A stretch of DNA of 64,000 bases. Origin: Vibrio ishigakensis (GTDB taxonomy: Bacteria > Pseudomonadota > Gammaproteobacteria > Enterobacterales > Vibrionaceae). The stretch covers positions 2,418,001 through 2,482,000 of the forward strand of contig NZ_AP024881.1 of NCBI RefSeq assembly GCF_024347675.1. The letters are read 5' to 3'. Each line of letters opens with the position of its first letter. Position 1 is the first letter of the stretch. Below, piece after piece: positions 46,580 through 57,411 of this stretch. The translations under genes were made by a program, and so were the position numbers. A model generated the notes under the pieces. It was not told the DNA's origin. It saw nothing but the letters and a program-made list of their open reading frames with translations, and searched no databases.

Positions 46580-49243
46580 TTATGCGTATTGCGGGTTAAT
46601 TTTGTCTGCGTCGATGTCGAACTTAGCAATTGCTTCTGCAACTACTGACTTCTCAACATCGCCACGTTTAGCCAGTTCAGTTAGGGCTGCAACTACTACG
46701 TAGCCAGCGTTAACTTCGAAGTGACGACGTAGGTTTTCGCGGCTGTCAGAGCGACCGAAGCCATCTGTACCAAGAACCTTGTAAGACTCAGAAGGCATGT
46801 AAGCACGTACTTGCTCAGCGTAGTTCTTCATGTAGTCAGTCACTGCGATTGCTGGTTCATTACCTAGAACTGTAGTGATGTAAGGTACTTGCTCTTCAGC
46901 TTCTGGGTGAAGCATGTTGTAGCGCTCTACTGCTTGACCGTCACGAGTTAGTTCGTTGAACGATGTTACAGAGAATACGTCAGATGCGATGCCATACTCT
47001 TCGCTTAGGATTACCGCAGCTTTACGCGCTTCGTTCATGATAGTACCAGAGCTCATTAGCTGAACTTTAGCCTTAGTACCTTCGTGAGACTCAAGCTTGT
47101 AGATACCCTTACGGATGCCTTCTTCAGCGCCTTCTGGCATTGCTGGCATTGCGTAGTTCTCGTTCATTACTGTTAGGTAGTAGTAAACGTTCTCTTGCTC
47201 AGGACCGTACATGCGACGGATACCGTCTTGCATGATTACCGCTAGCTCGTAAGCGAACGTTGGGTCATAAGAAATACAGTTAGGTACAGTGTTCGCCATG
47301 ATGTGCGAGTGACCATCTTCGTGCTGTAGACCTTCACCGTTTAGGGTTGTACGACCTGCTGTAGCACCTAGTAGGAAGCCACGAGCTTGTTGGTCACCTG
47401 CTAGCCATGCCATGTCACCGATACGTTGGAAACCGAACATAGAGTAGTAGATGTAGAACGGAATCATCGGCAGGTCGTTGGTGCTGTATGAAGTTGCAGC
47501 TGCAACCCAAGACGCCATTGAACCTAGTTCGTTGATACCTTCTTGAAGAACCTGACCAGAGGTTGCTTCTTTGTAGTAAGAAACGATGCCTTTATCTTCT
47601 GGAGTGTAGTCTTGACCGTGCGGGTTATAGATACCGATCTGACGGAATAGACCTTCCATACCAAAGGTACGTGCTTCATCACAGATGATAGGAACGATGT
47701 TCTTACCGATGTTCTTGTTCTTAAGCAGGATGTTAAGAGTACGAACGTACGCCATAGTCGTTGAGATTTCACGCTTCTGTGCGCCAAGTAGAGGAGCGAA
47801 CTCTTCTAGCTCAGGAACCTGGAATTCTTGAGTGAACTGAGGTAGACGCGCTGGTGTGTAGCCGTGAAGTGCTTTACGACGAGCGTGCATGTACTCGTAT
47901 TCTGCTGTGCCTTCTTCTAGCTTCAGGTAAGGAAGCTCAGAGATTTTCTCATCAGATAGAAGGTCTTGTAGGCCCAGACGGTCGCGTAGGTGCTGAACAT
48001 GAGTCATGTCCATCTTCTTCACGCCGTGTGCAATGTTCTTACCTTCAGCTGCGTCACCCATGCCGTAACCTTTAACAGTTTTAGCTAGGATTACAGTTGG
48101 CTTGCCACCAGTTTCTTTCGCGTTGTTGAATGCAGCGAACAGCTTAGATGAGTCATGACCACCACGCTTAAGCGCGAAGATTTCGTCATCAGTCATGTCA
48201 GCAACTAGTGCAGCTGTTTCAGGGTACTTACCAAAGAAGTGCTCACGTACGTATGCGCCATCTTTAGATTTGAATGTTTGGTAGTCACCATCGATAGTTT
48301 CGTTCATTAGCTGAAGAAGCTTACCTGATGTGTCTTTCGCAAGTAGTGAATCCCAGTTGCTACCCCAGATAACCTTAACAACGTTCCAGCCAGCACCCTT
48401 GAATAGGCCTTCTAGCTCTTGGATGATGCTGCCGTTACCCATTACAGGACCGTCAAGGCGCTGTAGGTTACAGTTGATTAGGAAACATAGGTTGTCTAGC
48501 TTCTCACGCGCAGCGAAAGAGATAGCACCACGTGATTCTGGCTCATCCATCTCACCGTCACCTAGGAACGCATATACGCGCTGTGCAGAAGTGTCTTTCA
48601 GGCCACGACCCTCAAGATACTTAAGGAAACGTGCTTGATAGATAGCAGAGATTGGACCAAGACCCATAGATACAGTTGGGAACTGCCAGAACTCAGGCAT
48701 TAGTTTAGGGTGCGGGTATGAAGGGATACCTTTACCGTCTACTTCTTGACGGAAGTTGTCTAGCTGCTCTTCAGTTAGACGACCCTCAACGAATGCGCGA
48801 GAGTAGATACCTGGTGAGATGTGACCTTGATAGTAAACTAGATCGCCACCGTCCGTCTCATTCGGAGCACGGAAAAAGTGGTTGAAACATACTTCGTAGA
48901 AAGCTGCAGCTGACTGGTAAGAAGCCATGTGACCGCCAAGGTCTAGGTCTTTCTTAGAAGCGCGCAATACGATCATGATTGCGTTCCAGCGGATGATTGA
49001 GCGAATGCGACGCTCAAGAGTTGTATCACCAGGGTAAGCTGGTTCTTGGGCTGCTGGAATGGTGTTGATGTAGTTGGTGTTGATACCGGTTGGCATATCT
49101 ACACCGTCTAAACGAGCTTTGTCTAGAACTTGTTCTAGCAAAAATTGAGCGCGTTCAACGCCCTCTTCACGTACTACTGACTCAAGTGCTTCTAACCAAT
49201 CTTGAGTTTCCAGAGCATCAACGTCATGCTTCATGTCAGACAT
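46580..49243 (-). CDS. aceE: Pyruvate dehydrogenase E1 component (homodimeric type)
   Basis: 887 aa, the usual AceE length. Thiamine-diphosphate motif GDGEMDEPESRGAI near residue 230, closing at NLCFLINCN; C-terminal transketolase-like domain ends with EVNAGYVVVAALTELAKRGD. It decarboxylates pyruvate and acetylates lipoyl groups on AceF. It lies 64 bases downstream of pdhR and upstream of aceF; PdhR control is expected through the operator before pdhR. Confidence 0.97.
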   Translation of the reverse strand: MSDMKHDVDALETQDWLEALESVVREEGVERAQFLLEQVLDKARLDGVDMPTGINTNYINTIPAAQEPAYPGDTTLERRIRSIIRWNAIMIVLRASKKDLDLGGHMASYQSAAAFYEVCFNHFFRAPNETDGGDLVYYQGHISPGIYSRAFVEGRLTEEQLDNFRQEVDGKGIPSYPHPKLMPEFWQFPTVSMGLGPISAIYQARFLKYLEGRGLKDTSAQRVYAFLGDGEMDEPESRGAISFAAREKLDNLCFLINCNLQRLDGPVMGNGSIIQELEGLFKGAGWNVVKVIWGSNWDSLLAKDTSGKLLQLMNETIDGDYQTFKSKDGAYVREHFFGKYPETAALVADMTDDEIFALKRGGHDSSKLFAAFNNAKETGGKPTVILAKTVKGYGMGDAAEGKNIAHGVKKMDMTHVQHLRDRLGLQDLLSDEKISELPYLKLEEGTAEYEYMHARRKALHGYTPARLPQFTQEFQVPELEEFAPLLGAQKREISTTMAYVRTLNILLKNKNIGKNIVPIICDEARTFGMEGLFRQIGIYNPHGQDYTPEDKGIVSYYKEATSGQVLQEGINELGSMASWVAAATSYSTNDLPMIPFYIYYSMFGFQRIGDMAWLAGDQQARGFLLGATAGRTTLNGEGLQHEDGHSHIMANTVPNCISYDPTFAYELAVIMQDGIRRMYGPEQENVYYYLTVMNENYAMPAMPEGAEEGIRKGIYKLESHEGTKAKVQLMSSGTIMNEARKAAVILSEEYGIASDVFSVTSFNELTRDGQAVERYNMLHPEAEEQVPYITTVLGNEPAIAVTDYMKNYAEQVRAYMPSESYKVLGTDGFGRSDSRENLRRHFEVNAGYVVVAALTELAKRGDVEKSVVAEAIAKFDIDADKINPQYA

Positions 49244-49307
49244 GGCGAACTATCCTTTTATATTAAGTTAGGTCAACTACCGGGCGGTTTAGCCCAGAAA
49301 AAGCTTA

Positions 49308-50078
49308 CTATTTATTCTGTTGGGTTCGACGTAGTGAGCGAGCTCTGCGGCCCTGCTCCTGAGTCAAATCCGACAATGTTTCATCGATAAATGCCAAGTG
49401 TGTGTGCGACATCTCGCTCGCTTTCTCTGGCTCGCCAGAAACGATCGCATTCACTATCTTAGCTCGGTGTTCATTCAGCTTTTGCAGAGCATCTTCGCGC
49501 TCAGACAACAGCTTTAGGTTTTGTAAAACGTTCTGCTCTAACAGTGGAGAGAGGCTCTTCACTATGTGCAGTAAAACTACATTGTGAGATGCTTCAGCAA
49601 TGGCAGTTAGAAACTCCATTACTGCCTTGGCTTCTGCTTCAATATCCTCAGCCTGAAGTGATTCGTTCATTGCTTGGTGACATTGAGAGATTCGTTCGAA
49701 ATCTTCTTTGGTGCCTCGAAGCGCAGCAAAATAAGCTGAGATGCCCTCTAACGCATGACGCGTCTCAAGCAGGTCTCGTTGCGTATCCGCACGGCTCGAC
49801 AGCAGGTTCAGAAGTGGATCGGACAAATTAGAAGACAGGTTTTCATTAACAAAGGTTCCCCCTCCTTGACGACGAGTCAGCAAACCTTTGGCTTCTAGCC
49901 TTTGGATCGCCTCACGTACAGAGGGTCTAGACACATCAAATTGCTTCGCCAGTTCACGCTCAGGTGGAAGCTGTTGTCCTGGGGACAAGATTCCATCCAA
50001 GATTAAGCTCTCCAATTCACGTTGAATCACGTCGGAAAGCTTTGGTTGGCGAATACTTTTAAAAGCAACTTTCTGCAT
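49308..50078 (-). CDS. pdhR: Pyruvate dehydrogenase complex repressor PdhR (GntR/FadR family)
   Basis: 256 aa. N-terminal winged helix-turn-helix (about 10-75) with ILSPGQQLPPERELAKQFDVSRPSVREAIQRLEAKGLL; C-terminal FCD effector domain (about 90-235), which binds pyruvate in E. coli PdhR. It represses its own operon; pyruvate relieves this. A perfect PdhR-type operator lies 43-59 bases before the start. The C-terminal tail is basic (RRARSLRRTQQNK). Confidence 0.95.
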   Translation of the reverse strand: MQKVAFKSIRQPKLSDVIQRELESLILDGILSPGQQLPPERELAKQFDVSRPSVREAIQRLEAKGLLTRRQGGGTFVNENLSSNLSDPLLNLLSSRADTQRDLLETRHALEGISAYFAALRGTKEDFERISQCHQAMNESLQAEDIEAEAKAVMEFLTAIAEASHNVVLLHIVKSLSPLLEQNVLQNLKLLSEREDALQKLNEHRAKIVNAIVSGEPEKASEMSHTHLAFIDETLSDLTQEQGRRARSLRRTQQNK

Positions 50079-50120
50079 TTAGTTCTTTGCGTCCTGCACA
50101 ATGTAATTTGGTAATACGTT

Positions 50121-50137
50121 AATTGGTATTACCAATT
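50121..50137. promoter_or_regulatory. PdhR operator upstream of pdhR-aceEF
   Basis: AATTGGTATTACCAATT is a perfect 17-base palindrome and contains the PdhR consensus ATTGGTNNNACCAAT. A second, partial TTTGGTAATAC lies just beside it at 50107-50117. The position supports autorepression of the operon. Confidence 0.88.
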
Positions 50138-50346
50138 TTTTGATTTGGCGCAAAGTTAGCACGCCTTTCGTTTTCCTGTCCACCAAAAATTGATTTAAAT
50201 CATGGAATGGAGATCACACTAACAGGAATTCAAATAAAATCCGTTTCTTTGTAACTTGATTGTTACCAGCCATGGGGATATTTAACTGGTTAACTTGTAT
50301 GACAAATTAAACCAAAGTATATGAATTGGTCAAATGCTCATTCAAA

Positions 50347-50889
50347 TTAGATATGCTTTAGTGACTGTCTAAAATATCGCCAATCGAAGCATAGGCCAGG
50401 ATCGGACTTTCTGTAGGGCGCAATATATTGGTGCCCAGTGATCCGATGAGGGGTAATAGCAGGATACGTGGTGGTTATGAATTGGGTTAACTCAGACAGA
50501 GATTGATACTGCTCTGAAGTGAAAGATTGAGTGTCGGTTCCTTCAAGCTCAATACCGATAGAATAATTGTTACACTTTTCTCGACCAGCAAAGCTAGATA
50601 AACCAGCATGCCAAGCGCGTTTATTGAAGGGAACAAATTGAATGATATTGCCACTTCGGGTGATCAAGCAGTGTGCAGAAACCCGCATCTTAGAAACTAA
50701 TGCCAGATAAGGATGTGCTGAGCCGTCTAATTTACCCTGAAAAAAAGCCTCAATATGACCATTTTCAAACTGTCCCGGCGGCAAAGAGATGTTGTGCAGT
50801 ACCAGCAAGGAGACATCATTTGGGTCATCTCTTTCATCGCAAAACGGTGATAACACCACTTTTGATTTTGGATACCAGATATCTTCCAT
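50347..50889 (-). CDS. ampD: 1,6-anhydro-N-acetylmuramyl-L-alanine amidase AmpD
   Basis: 180 aa, no signal peptide, hence cytoplasmic. Amidase_2 fold with zinc ligands in VLHNISLPPGQF (His), ITGHQYIAP (His) and RKSDPGLCFDW (Asp). It cleaves the stem peptide from anhydromuropeptides during wall recycling, and loss of it induces AmpC in bacteria that have the system. The usual GHSDIAPGRKTDPG is here GHQYIAPYRKSDPG. It is divergent from nadC. The adjacent gene downstream is pdhR; no ampE is present. Confidence 0.93.
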   Translation of the reverse strand: MEDIWYPKSKVVLSPFCDERDDPNDVSLLVLHNISLPPGQFENGHIEAFFQGKLDGSAHPYLALVSKMRVSAHCLITRSGNIIQFVPFNKRAWHAGLSSFAGREKCNNYSIGIELEGTDTQSFTSEQYQSLSELTQFITTTYPAITPHRITGHQYIAPYRKSDPGLCFDWRYFRQSLKHI

Positions 50890-50971
50890 GATTTGCCTGC
50901 TAATTTGCTGATCCAGATTGGTATTATATTCAAAGCAAGAGTATCATTCAGCACAATTCCCAAATAGATAA

Positions 50972-51877
<906 letters not shown>

Positions 51878-51896
51878 GGCGCTTTAAACCCTATCT

Positions 51897-51922
51897 AAGG
51901 TCAGCAGATGCTGGCCTTTTTT
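51897..51922 (+). terminator. Terminator of nadC
   Basis: AAGGTCAGC / GCTGGCCTT stem (one G-T pair) with loop AGAT, followed by six Ts, 20 bases after the nadC stop. Confidence 0.88.
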
Positions 51923-52058
51923 GTATCTGAGCATTACAAGCTGTGATATTCAGTCACATTTTTAAGCCTTTCTCTCCCGACTTTCATTTCTCTCTTCGAC
52001 TGAGCTAGTAAAGCTAGCCTCCGCCCTTCGACGCTCAAGCTTCAACTTTCTAGATTTA

Positions 52059-52078
52059 CTCAACCCCAATAAGTTGAG
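52059..52078 (+). other. Short hairpin touching the pilA ribosome-binding site
   Basis: CTCAAC (52059-52064) pairs with GTTGAG (52073-52078). The 3' arm runs into GAGAAGAA, the likely ribosome-binding site of pilA, so the fold may limit translation. Only six pairs; low confidence. Confidence 0.35.
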
Positions 52079-52085
52079 AAGAATC

Positions 52086-52493
52086 ATGCGTAAACATCAA
52101 TATGGCTTTACCCTAATAGAGCTGATGATAGTGGTGGCTATCATAGGTATCTTGTCCGCAGTCGGCGTACCCATGTACCAAGACTACGTAAAGAAATCTG
52201 AGCTTGCCTCTGGCACTGCCACCCTGAGAGGGCTAATTACCAAGGCTGAGCTTTACCTGCTGGATCACGGCAGTTTTCCAGCCAACCTTTCAGATATACA
52301 AACTAGCTCTGCAGCCGGTGGCACCTTAGGCACCATATCTATTCAAGGAAGCAATCAGCTCCTGTTCTCTTTTGATAACAACAATAGCGCCCTTGCCAAT
52401 GCTAGCGTCGCTTTTTCTAGAGATGCCACTAACGGTTGGAGTTGTAGCATTAGCGGTGCGGCAAATGTCACCCGACCTAAAGGTTGCCAGTGA
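52086..52493 (+). CDS. pilA: Type IV major prepilin PilA (chitin/competence pilus)
   Basis: 135 aa from ATG 52086, behind GAGAAGAA; an in-frame start 12 bases earlier is not favoured. Type IVa prepilin: short basic leader MRKHQYG, cleavage before F+1, E+5 and the hydrophobic helix FTLIELMIVVAIIGILSAVG. A C-terminal disulfide loop is likely between the cysteines of WSCSISG and PKGCQ. The leader is processed and methylated by PilD encoded nearby. In vibrios PilA builds the DNA-uptake pilus induced on chitin. It overlaps pilB by four bases. Confidence 0.95.
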   Translation: MRKHQYGFTLIELMIVVAIIGILSAVGVPMYQDYVKKSELASGTATLRGLITKAELYLLDHGSFPANLSDIQTSSAAGGTLGTISIQGSNQLLFSFDNNNSALANASVAFSRDATNGWSCSISGAANVTRPKGCQ

Positions 52494-53896
52494 AACATTA
52501 TCTAGATGCGCTGGAAGAGGCGGGGCTTATCGACTCTGCCCTTTATCAGCGGGCCATCGAAGCATCTTTAGAATTAAAAGAGGTAATAGAAAGCACACCT
52601 CAGAGTATTTGGCCTACCATAGGCCAAATACTATCAAAGCTGCACAAATTGCCTTTCTCTAAACAGATTAACTATGAGACAGATGAACTTAAAAAGCTCT
52701 CAACCCTTTATAGAACAAGGGATGAGTATCTAATAGTTATTAATAGGGCTGGCGATAAATTGCATTTGGTCTCATATGATCCAAAAGCTGTACAAGCCTG
52801 CCAAGAGTTTGGTTTTATCCACCAGCTCGATACCCAGTTCACTCTAATCTGCTACTCGGATTTTAAGCGCATAAAAGCGGAACTGAGCACTAACGATGAA
52901 GATTTATTGGAACAAATACTGCGAGAAGGAAAATCCAGCAGAGCTTCCGATGTGCATATTCAGCCAAGAAAAGAGCAAACAGATATCCGCTTTCGCATCG
53001 ATGGATTACTGCATCCATGGAGAAGTATTCCCCACCCATTCACCACCACTCTGGTTAGTCGCATCAAGGTACTGGCCGATCTGGACATCACACAACATAG
53101 ACACCCACAAGATGGAAGACTGCATTGGCACAATCAAGATATCCGAGTATCCATACTGCCAACCATATGGGGCGAGAAAGTGGTATTACGGATGCAAGCC
53201 GAGCAACAGGTTCCTAGCCTAGATAAACTTGGGTTGATGGATGTTCAATTCGATCATTTAAAACGAACACTGCTAAGCCCGCATGGCCTCTTGTTGGTTA
53301 CCGGTCCTACAGGAAGCGGTAAGAGTCTCACGCTTTATTCTTGCCTAAAGCAATTACAGACGCCCAGTCTTTCAATCTGCACCGTTGAAGACCCGGTAGA
53401 GATTCAAGACACTAACTACAATCAGGTTCAGATTGACCCCAATATAAATTATGGCTTCGCAGAAGCACTGCGTTCACTATTGCGCCAAGATCCCGACATT
53501 ATAATGCTAGGTGAAATCCGAGATTCGGAATCAGCCCAGATCGCCGTACACGTAGCTCAAACCGGTCACTTAGTCCTTTCTACCCTGCACACCAATAGTG
53601 CTAGAGAATCTATTCCACGACTGTTGAGCCTTGGAGTGTCTGAGCTAGATGTTCGCACCACACTCAAGCTAGTCATTGCCCAAAGACTAGTAAGGAGGGC
53701 CTGCCTGTCTTGTGTAAGTGGGTGCCCACACTGTAATGACGGCTACAAAGGGCGTGTTGGGCTATTTGAACTCTATTCTCTACCCAATCAAGAGATGGTT
53801 GGCGGCTTGACGCTTCATGACGCGGGTAAACACTGGCAAGCATCAGGAGTAACCACCAAAAACGAACTAGACAGAGTTATTGGTCATGAAGCATAA
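52490..53896 (+). CDS. pilB: Type IV pilus extension ATPase PilB, shortened
   Basis: 468 aa from a GTG that overlaps the pilA stop (GTGA) and has AAAGG upstream. GspE/PilB ATPase: Walker A GPTGSGKS at 272-279, Asp box (CTVEDPVEIQ), Walker B IIMLGEIRD, His box TGHLVLSTLHTN. It powers pilus extension. It is about 95 residues shorter than typical vibrio PilB (about 560), with a reduced N-terminal domain. The zinc tetracysteine module is compressed to C405-x2-C408-x3-C412-x2-C415; the two pairs are normally some 25-30 residues apart. The core ATPase motifs remain intact, so it may still be active. Confidence 0.9.
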   Translation: MKHYLDALEEAGLIDSALYQRAIEASLELKEVIESTPQSIWPTIGQILSKLHKLPFSKQINYETDELKKLSTLYRTRDEYLIVINRAGDKLHLVSYDPKAVQACQEFGFIHQLDTQFTLICYSDFKRIKAELSTNDEDLLEQILREGKSSRASDVHIQPRKEQTDIRFRIDGLLHPWRSIPHPFTTTLVSRIKVLADLDITQHRHPQDGRLHWHNQDIRVSILPTIWGEKVVLRMQAEQQVPSLDKLGLMDVQFDHLKRTLLSPHGLLLVTGPTGSGKSLTLYSCLKQLQTPSLSICTVEDPVEIQDTNYNQVQIDPNINYGFAEALRSLLRQDPDIIMLGEIRDSESAQIAVHVAQTGHLVLSTLHTNSARESIPRLLSLGVSELDVRTTLKLVIAQRLVRRACLSCVSGCPHCNDGYKGRVGLFELYSLPNQEMVGGLTLHDAGKHWQASGVTTKNELDRVIGHEA

Positions 53897-55097
53897 GCTG
53901 AGATGTTTCCATTGGTTCGGTAGGCAGGAGAACTCAAATAAAACCTCTGGGAGTTTATACGCCTACTCTCGAGCTCAGTTAGCCCAGTTAGCGAAGAGAG
54001 AGACAATACAGATTCAAAAGATCGCCGAAGGCTCTGTATCTAGCATCTATAAAATGCGCTTTGGCATTAAGGCTAACCAAGTAAATAGTTTAATCCATCA
54101 GCTAATTACTCTGCTGGAGTCTGGCTTTCCTGTGACAGAGGCACTCAGTCAAAGTCTTAAACATAGAGAGAAAAATGAGCTTGGGATTCTTATCCATCTA
54201 GTCAGAGATGAGATATTAGAGGGCTTGAGCCTTTCGCAGAGCTTAAGTCGATTCGATTGTTTCGACCCCATCTTGCTTCAATATATCCGCATAGGCGAGT
54301 CTAATGGCAAGCTGGCTGATACCCTGAGATGGGCACTAGAGCAAAGAACACGCAGCATGAATATTAAACGCAAGCTGCGCTCCGCCCTAATCTATCCGAC
54401 CCTAGTGTTTCTGGTTGCTCTAATTGTACTGGTTATCATGCTGATATTTGTACTTCCTCAGTTTGAGAACCTCTTTGCAGGGTTTGGAGCGGAACTGCCT
54501 TCCCTTACCCAATGGACACTAGGCTTGTCAGCCTGGACACAAAACTACGGCCTATACCTGCTCATGGGAACAACGCTATTCACGCTAGTTATCACCACGC
54601 TACTTAGAAGTGGAACGCGATTGAGATACAGGTTCGATGCCCTGCTCCTTGGTCTACCCATAATGGGAAAAGCGTTACGCTCGGGCGAGTGGGCTAGGTT
54701 TAGCCTGATACTCGCATCTAGCCTAGGTGCCGGCTTGCCTATATTGAACGCTTGGCACAATGCAACCTGTGTGGTGGAGAACGGCTACCTAAACCAGCAT
54801 CTAAGTAAGGCTAAACAGAAAATAAATCAGGGTATGCGCCTGTCTGACGCTATGGCCGAAGTCCCTAATTTTCCCTCTGAGCTGGGGATGCTCATTAGCA
54901 TAGGTGAAAGCAGTGGTCGACTAACCTCGCTTCTAGAAAAAGCGTCTCTAGACCTCGAACAGCAACTCATTGATACCACAGATAATCTGAGCAAGCTTAT
55001 TGAGCCCTTTGTTATACTGCTACTCGGAGGCATGGTTGGTACTATGGTGCTATCCATTTATCTGCCCATATTCAGTCTGATGAATAGCTTACATTAG
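53886..55097 (+). CDS. pilC: Type IV pilus inner-membrane platform protein PilC
   Basis: 403 aa from ATG 53886, overlapping pilB by 11 bases; a TTG six bases earlier is possible. Two GspF repeats (about 65-190 and 265-390), each with a cytoplasmic helical bundle; membrane segments lie near 168-190, 215-237 and 370-395. LLESGFPVTEALSQS and GLPILNAWHNA mark the two repeats. It anchors the pilus base and couples PilB to pilin assembly. The N-terminal 30 residues are basic and poorly conserved. Confidence 0.93.
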   Translation: MKHKLRCFHWFGRQENSNKTSGSLYAYSRAQLAQLAKRETIQIQKIAEGSVSSIYKMRFGIKANQVNSLIHQLITLLESGFPVTEALSQSLKHREKNELGILIHLVRDEILEGLSLSQSLSRFDCFDPILLQYIRIGESNGKLADTLRWALEQRTRSMNIKRKLRSALIYPTLVFLVALIVLVIMLIFVLPQFENLFAGFGAELPSLTQWTLGLSAWTQNYGLYLLMGTTLFTLVITTLLRSGTRLRYRFDALLLGLPIMGKALRSGEWARFSLILASSLGAGLPILNAWHNATCVVENGYLNQHLSKAKQKINQGMRLSDAMAEVPNFPSELGMLISIGESSGRLTSLLEKASLDLEQQLIDTTDNLSKLIEPFVILLLGGMVGTMVLSIYLPIFSLMNSLH

Positions 55098-55145
55098 AAG
55101 ATTAATATAAAATAATTGCTAGAATTTCATGTACATGGGCCTCTG

Positions 55146-56024
55146 ATGCTCGAATATTACTTCATTCAATTCCCTGCCCTCTTCCCAATTATGGCCACAA
55201 TTCTCGGCCTTATCATCGGCAGTTTTCTCAATGTAGTTATCCATAGACTGCCCATCATCATGGAAAGAGAATGGAGAACAGAATTTGCTGAGGCCTATCC
55301 GGAGCTAAAACTAGACAAGCCAGAGGGTGACTTTGGACTAAGTTTACCGCGCTCACGCTGCCCTAAGTGTGAAACCCCAATTAAGATTCGAGACAATATT
55401 CCTGTATTGGGCTGGTTAATGCTTAGAGGTAAATGCCGAGCATGTAGCACTAAGATAAGCCCTCGCTACCCTTTAATAGAACTTCTCTCTGGCGGTTTGT
55501 GCCTCATTGTGGCTCTACAATTCCAACCAAGCTTGTATGCCGTTGCCCTGCTTGGTTTTACCTGGGTACTGATCTGCGCCACCTTTATCGACCTAGATAC
55601 CATGCTGTTGCCAGATAGCCTAACTCTTCCTCTAATGTGGGCTGGCATAGCACTAGCACTAACTGGTATTGGTCCGATAGGCCTTGAACAAGCCATTATC
55701 GGTGCAATGGCGGGTTACCTGTCTCTGTGGAGCGTGTACTGGCTGTTTAAGCTGATTACCGGCAAGGAAGGTATGGGCTATGGCGACTTTAAGCTTCTTG
55801 CTGCTCTCGGGGCTTGGCTTGGCTGGCAGGCACTTCCGCTTATTATCCTACTTTCATCTGTTGTCGGACTAGTTTTTGGCATCATCCAGTTGAGACTAAA
55901 GAAACAAGGCATTGAAAAAGCCTTTCCGTTTGGTCCATATCTAGCTATTGCTGGTTGGGTGTATCTGATTGTGGGTGAGCAAATCGTTAGCTGGTATCTC
56001 GGCTTCTATTTCGGAGGTGCCTAA
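55146..56024 (+). CDS. pilD: Prepilin leader peptidase / N-methyltransferase PilD
   Basis: 292 aa from ATG 55146 ([10 protein letters not shown]); a TTG at 55116 would add ten residues, and neither has a clear ribosome-binding site. Aspartic membrane peptidase: [12 protein letters not shown] near the N-terminus, a cytoplasmic tetracysteine zinc site beginning C72/C75 (CPKCETP and CRACSTK), catalytic aspartates in [11 protein letters not shown] and [10 protein letters not shown]. It cleaves and methylates PilA and probably type II secretion pseudopilins. It overlaps coaE by one base (TAATG). Confidence 0.94.
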   Translation: MLEYYFIQFPALFPIMATILGLIIGSFLNVVIHRLPIIMEREWRTEFAEAYPELKLDKPEGDFGLSLPRSRCPKCETPIKIRDNIPVLGWLMLRGKCRACSTKISPRYPLIELLSGGLCLIVALQFQPSLYAVALLGFTWVLICATFIDLDTMLLPDSLTLPLMWAGIALALTGIGPIGLEQAIIGAMAGYLSLWSVYWLFKLITGKEGMGYGDFKLLAALGAWLGWQALPLIILLSSVVGLVFGIIQLRLKKQGIEKAFPFGPYLAIAGWVYLIVGEQIVSWYLGFYFGGA

Positions 56025-56635
56025 TGACACTTGTAATTGGCCTGACCGGCGGCATTGGCAGCGGTAAAACCACAGTAGCCGATCAGTTTAATCACCGTTT
56101 TGGCATCGAGATCGTCGATGCCGACGTGGTTGCTCGCGAAGTGGTGGAGCCAGGCACTGAAGGTCTCAAGGCTATCACGAATAAATTTGGTGGGCAGATC
56201 CTTACCAGCGATGGCACTTTAGATAGGAAGAAGCTCAGAGAGGTTATCTTTTCAGATGAAAGTGCTAAGACGTGGTTAAATGAACTGCTTCACCCTATGA
56301 TTCGCCAGCGCATGTTAGATCAGATTGAACAAGTTCACTCTGCCTATTGTCTACTGGTTATCCCACTTATGGTGGAAAACGGACTGCAACGCCTTGCGAA
56401 TAGAGTTTTAGTGGTAGATGTCTCAGAGCTGACACAAATTAACCGAACAATGACGCGTGATCAGGTCTCACAAGAGCAAGTTGAATCTATACTAAAATCA
56501 CAAGCAAGCAGAGCCGAACGGCTGGCGATTGCAGACGATGTGGTCAACAACGACGGCATCGAACCACTGGCCGAGCAGATAGAAAAATTGCACCATCAAT
56601 ATCTAGCGATGACAGAGGCAAGCCATGGAGAGTGA
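56024..56635 (+). CDS. coaE: Dephospho-CoA kinase
   Basis: 203 aa. P-loop [12 protein letters not shown] at residues 6-17, then [13 protein letters not shown] and the [10 protein letters not shown] lid region. It performs the last step of coenzyme A synthesis. ATG 56024 shares a base with the pilD stop, so it is part of the pil transcript. The coaE-zapD-yacG order downstream of pilD is typical for gammaproteobacteria. Confidence 0.97.
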   Translation: MTLVIGLTGGIGSGKTTVADQFNHRFGIEIVDADVVAREVVEPGTEGLKAITNKFGGQILTSDGTLDRKKLREVIFSDESAKTWLNELLHPMIRQRMLDQIEQVHSAYCLLVIPLMVENGLQRLANRVLVVDVSELTQINRTMTRDQVSQEQVESILKSQASRAERLAIADDVVNNDGIEPLAEQIEKLHHQYLAMTEASHGE

Positions 56636-56663
56636 AGCGCAACTGAAAAGCAGGATGCTCAGT

Positions 56664-57404
56664 ATGACAATTCAAAAATACGAACACCCGCTCAATGAAA
56701 AGAGCCGTACCTATCTGCGTATTGAGAGCCTACTCAGGCAAGCTCAGCAGTGTGCGACCTTCTCTGATCCTCAACATTATCAAGTACTGTTCCGATCTAT
56801 CTTCGATCTGTTGGATATCTTCGAACAGATCCAGCTAAAACCTGAACTGCTAAAAGATCTTGATAAACTCAAGCTCACCTACTCCAACTGGCTAAATGTG
56901 CCGGGTGTGGATCAAAAGCGCCTACAGGGCCTGTTGAAAGAGTTGGATATGGTGCATGGAGAAATCATCAAGGCGCAGCGCTTCGGCACCTTGTTGAAGG
57001 AAGATCGCTTCCTTGCCTCCATACGCCAACGCTTTAATCTGCCAGGAGGTGCCTGTTGCTTCGACCTTCCTGCATTACACTTTTGGCTACATCAACCTCT
57101 GGAAAAGCGCATGACGGATGCCCAGCGCTGGTTAAGCTCGCTAGCACCGCTTAATCACGGTCTGCAGCAGTGGCTCAATCTAACCCGTAGTTCCAGTCAA
57201 ATGAAGCCTCAGATTGCTCGTGGGGGATTTTTCCAGAGCGATGCCGAGGAGGCCAACATGGTCAGGCTACAGTTCAGCCAAGATTACGGCGTCTACCCTA
57301 TGGTTTCTGGACATAAGAACCGCTTTGTGATCAAATTCATTAACTTTGAAACTGGGCAGGCTAGCAACCAAGATATTGAGTTTGAGCTTGCCGTTTGTAG
57401 CTGA
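56664..57404 (+). CDS. zapD: Cell division protein ZapD
   Basis: 246 aa from ATG 56664, which has AGGA eight bases upstream and gives the family start [19 protein letters not shown]; an open extension back to 56625 overlaps coaE. Mostly helical with a beta domain; [29 protein letters not shown] and [11 protein letters not shown] are conserved. ZapD bundles FtsZ filaments at the division ring. Confidence 0.94.
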   Translation: MTIQKYEHPLNEKSRTYLRIESLLRQAQQCATFSDPQHYQVLFRSIFDLLDIFEQIQLKPELLKDLDKLKLTYSNWLNVPGVDQKRLQGLLKELDMVHGEIIKAQRFGTLLKEDRFLASIRQRFNLPGGACCFDLPALHFWLHQPLEKRMTDAQRWLSSLAPLNHGLQQWLNLTRSSSQMKPQIARGGFFQSDAEEANMVRLQFSQDYGVYPMVSGHKNRFVIKFINFETGQASNQDIEFELAVCS

Positions 57405-57411
57405 GAACACC

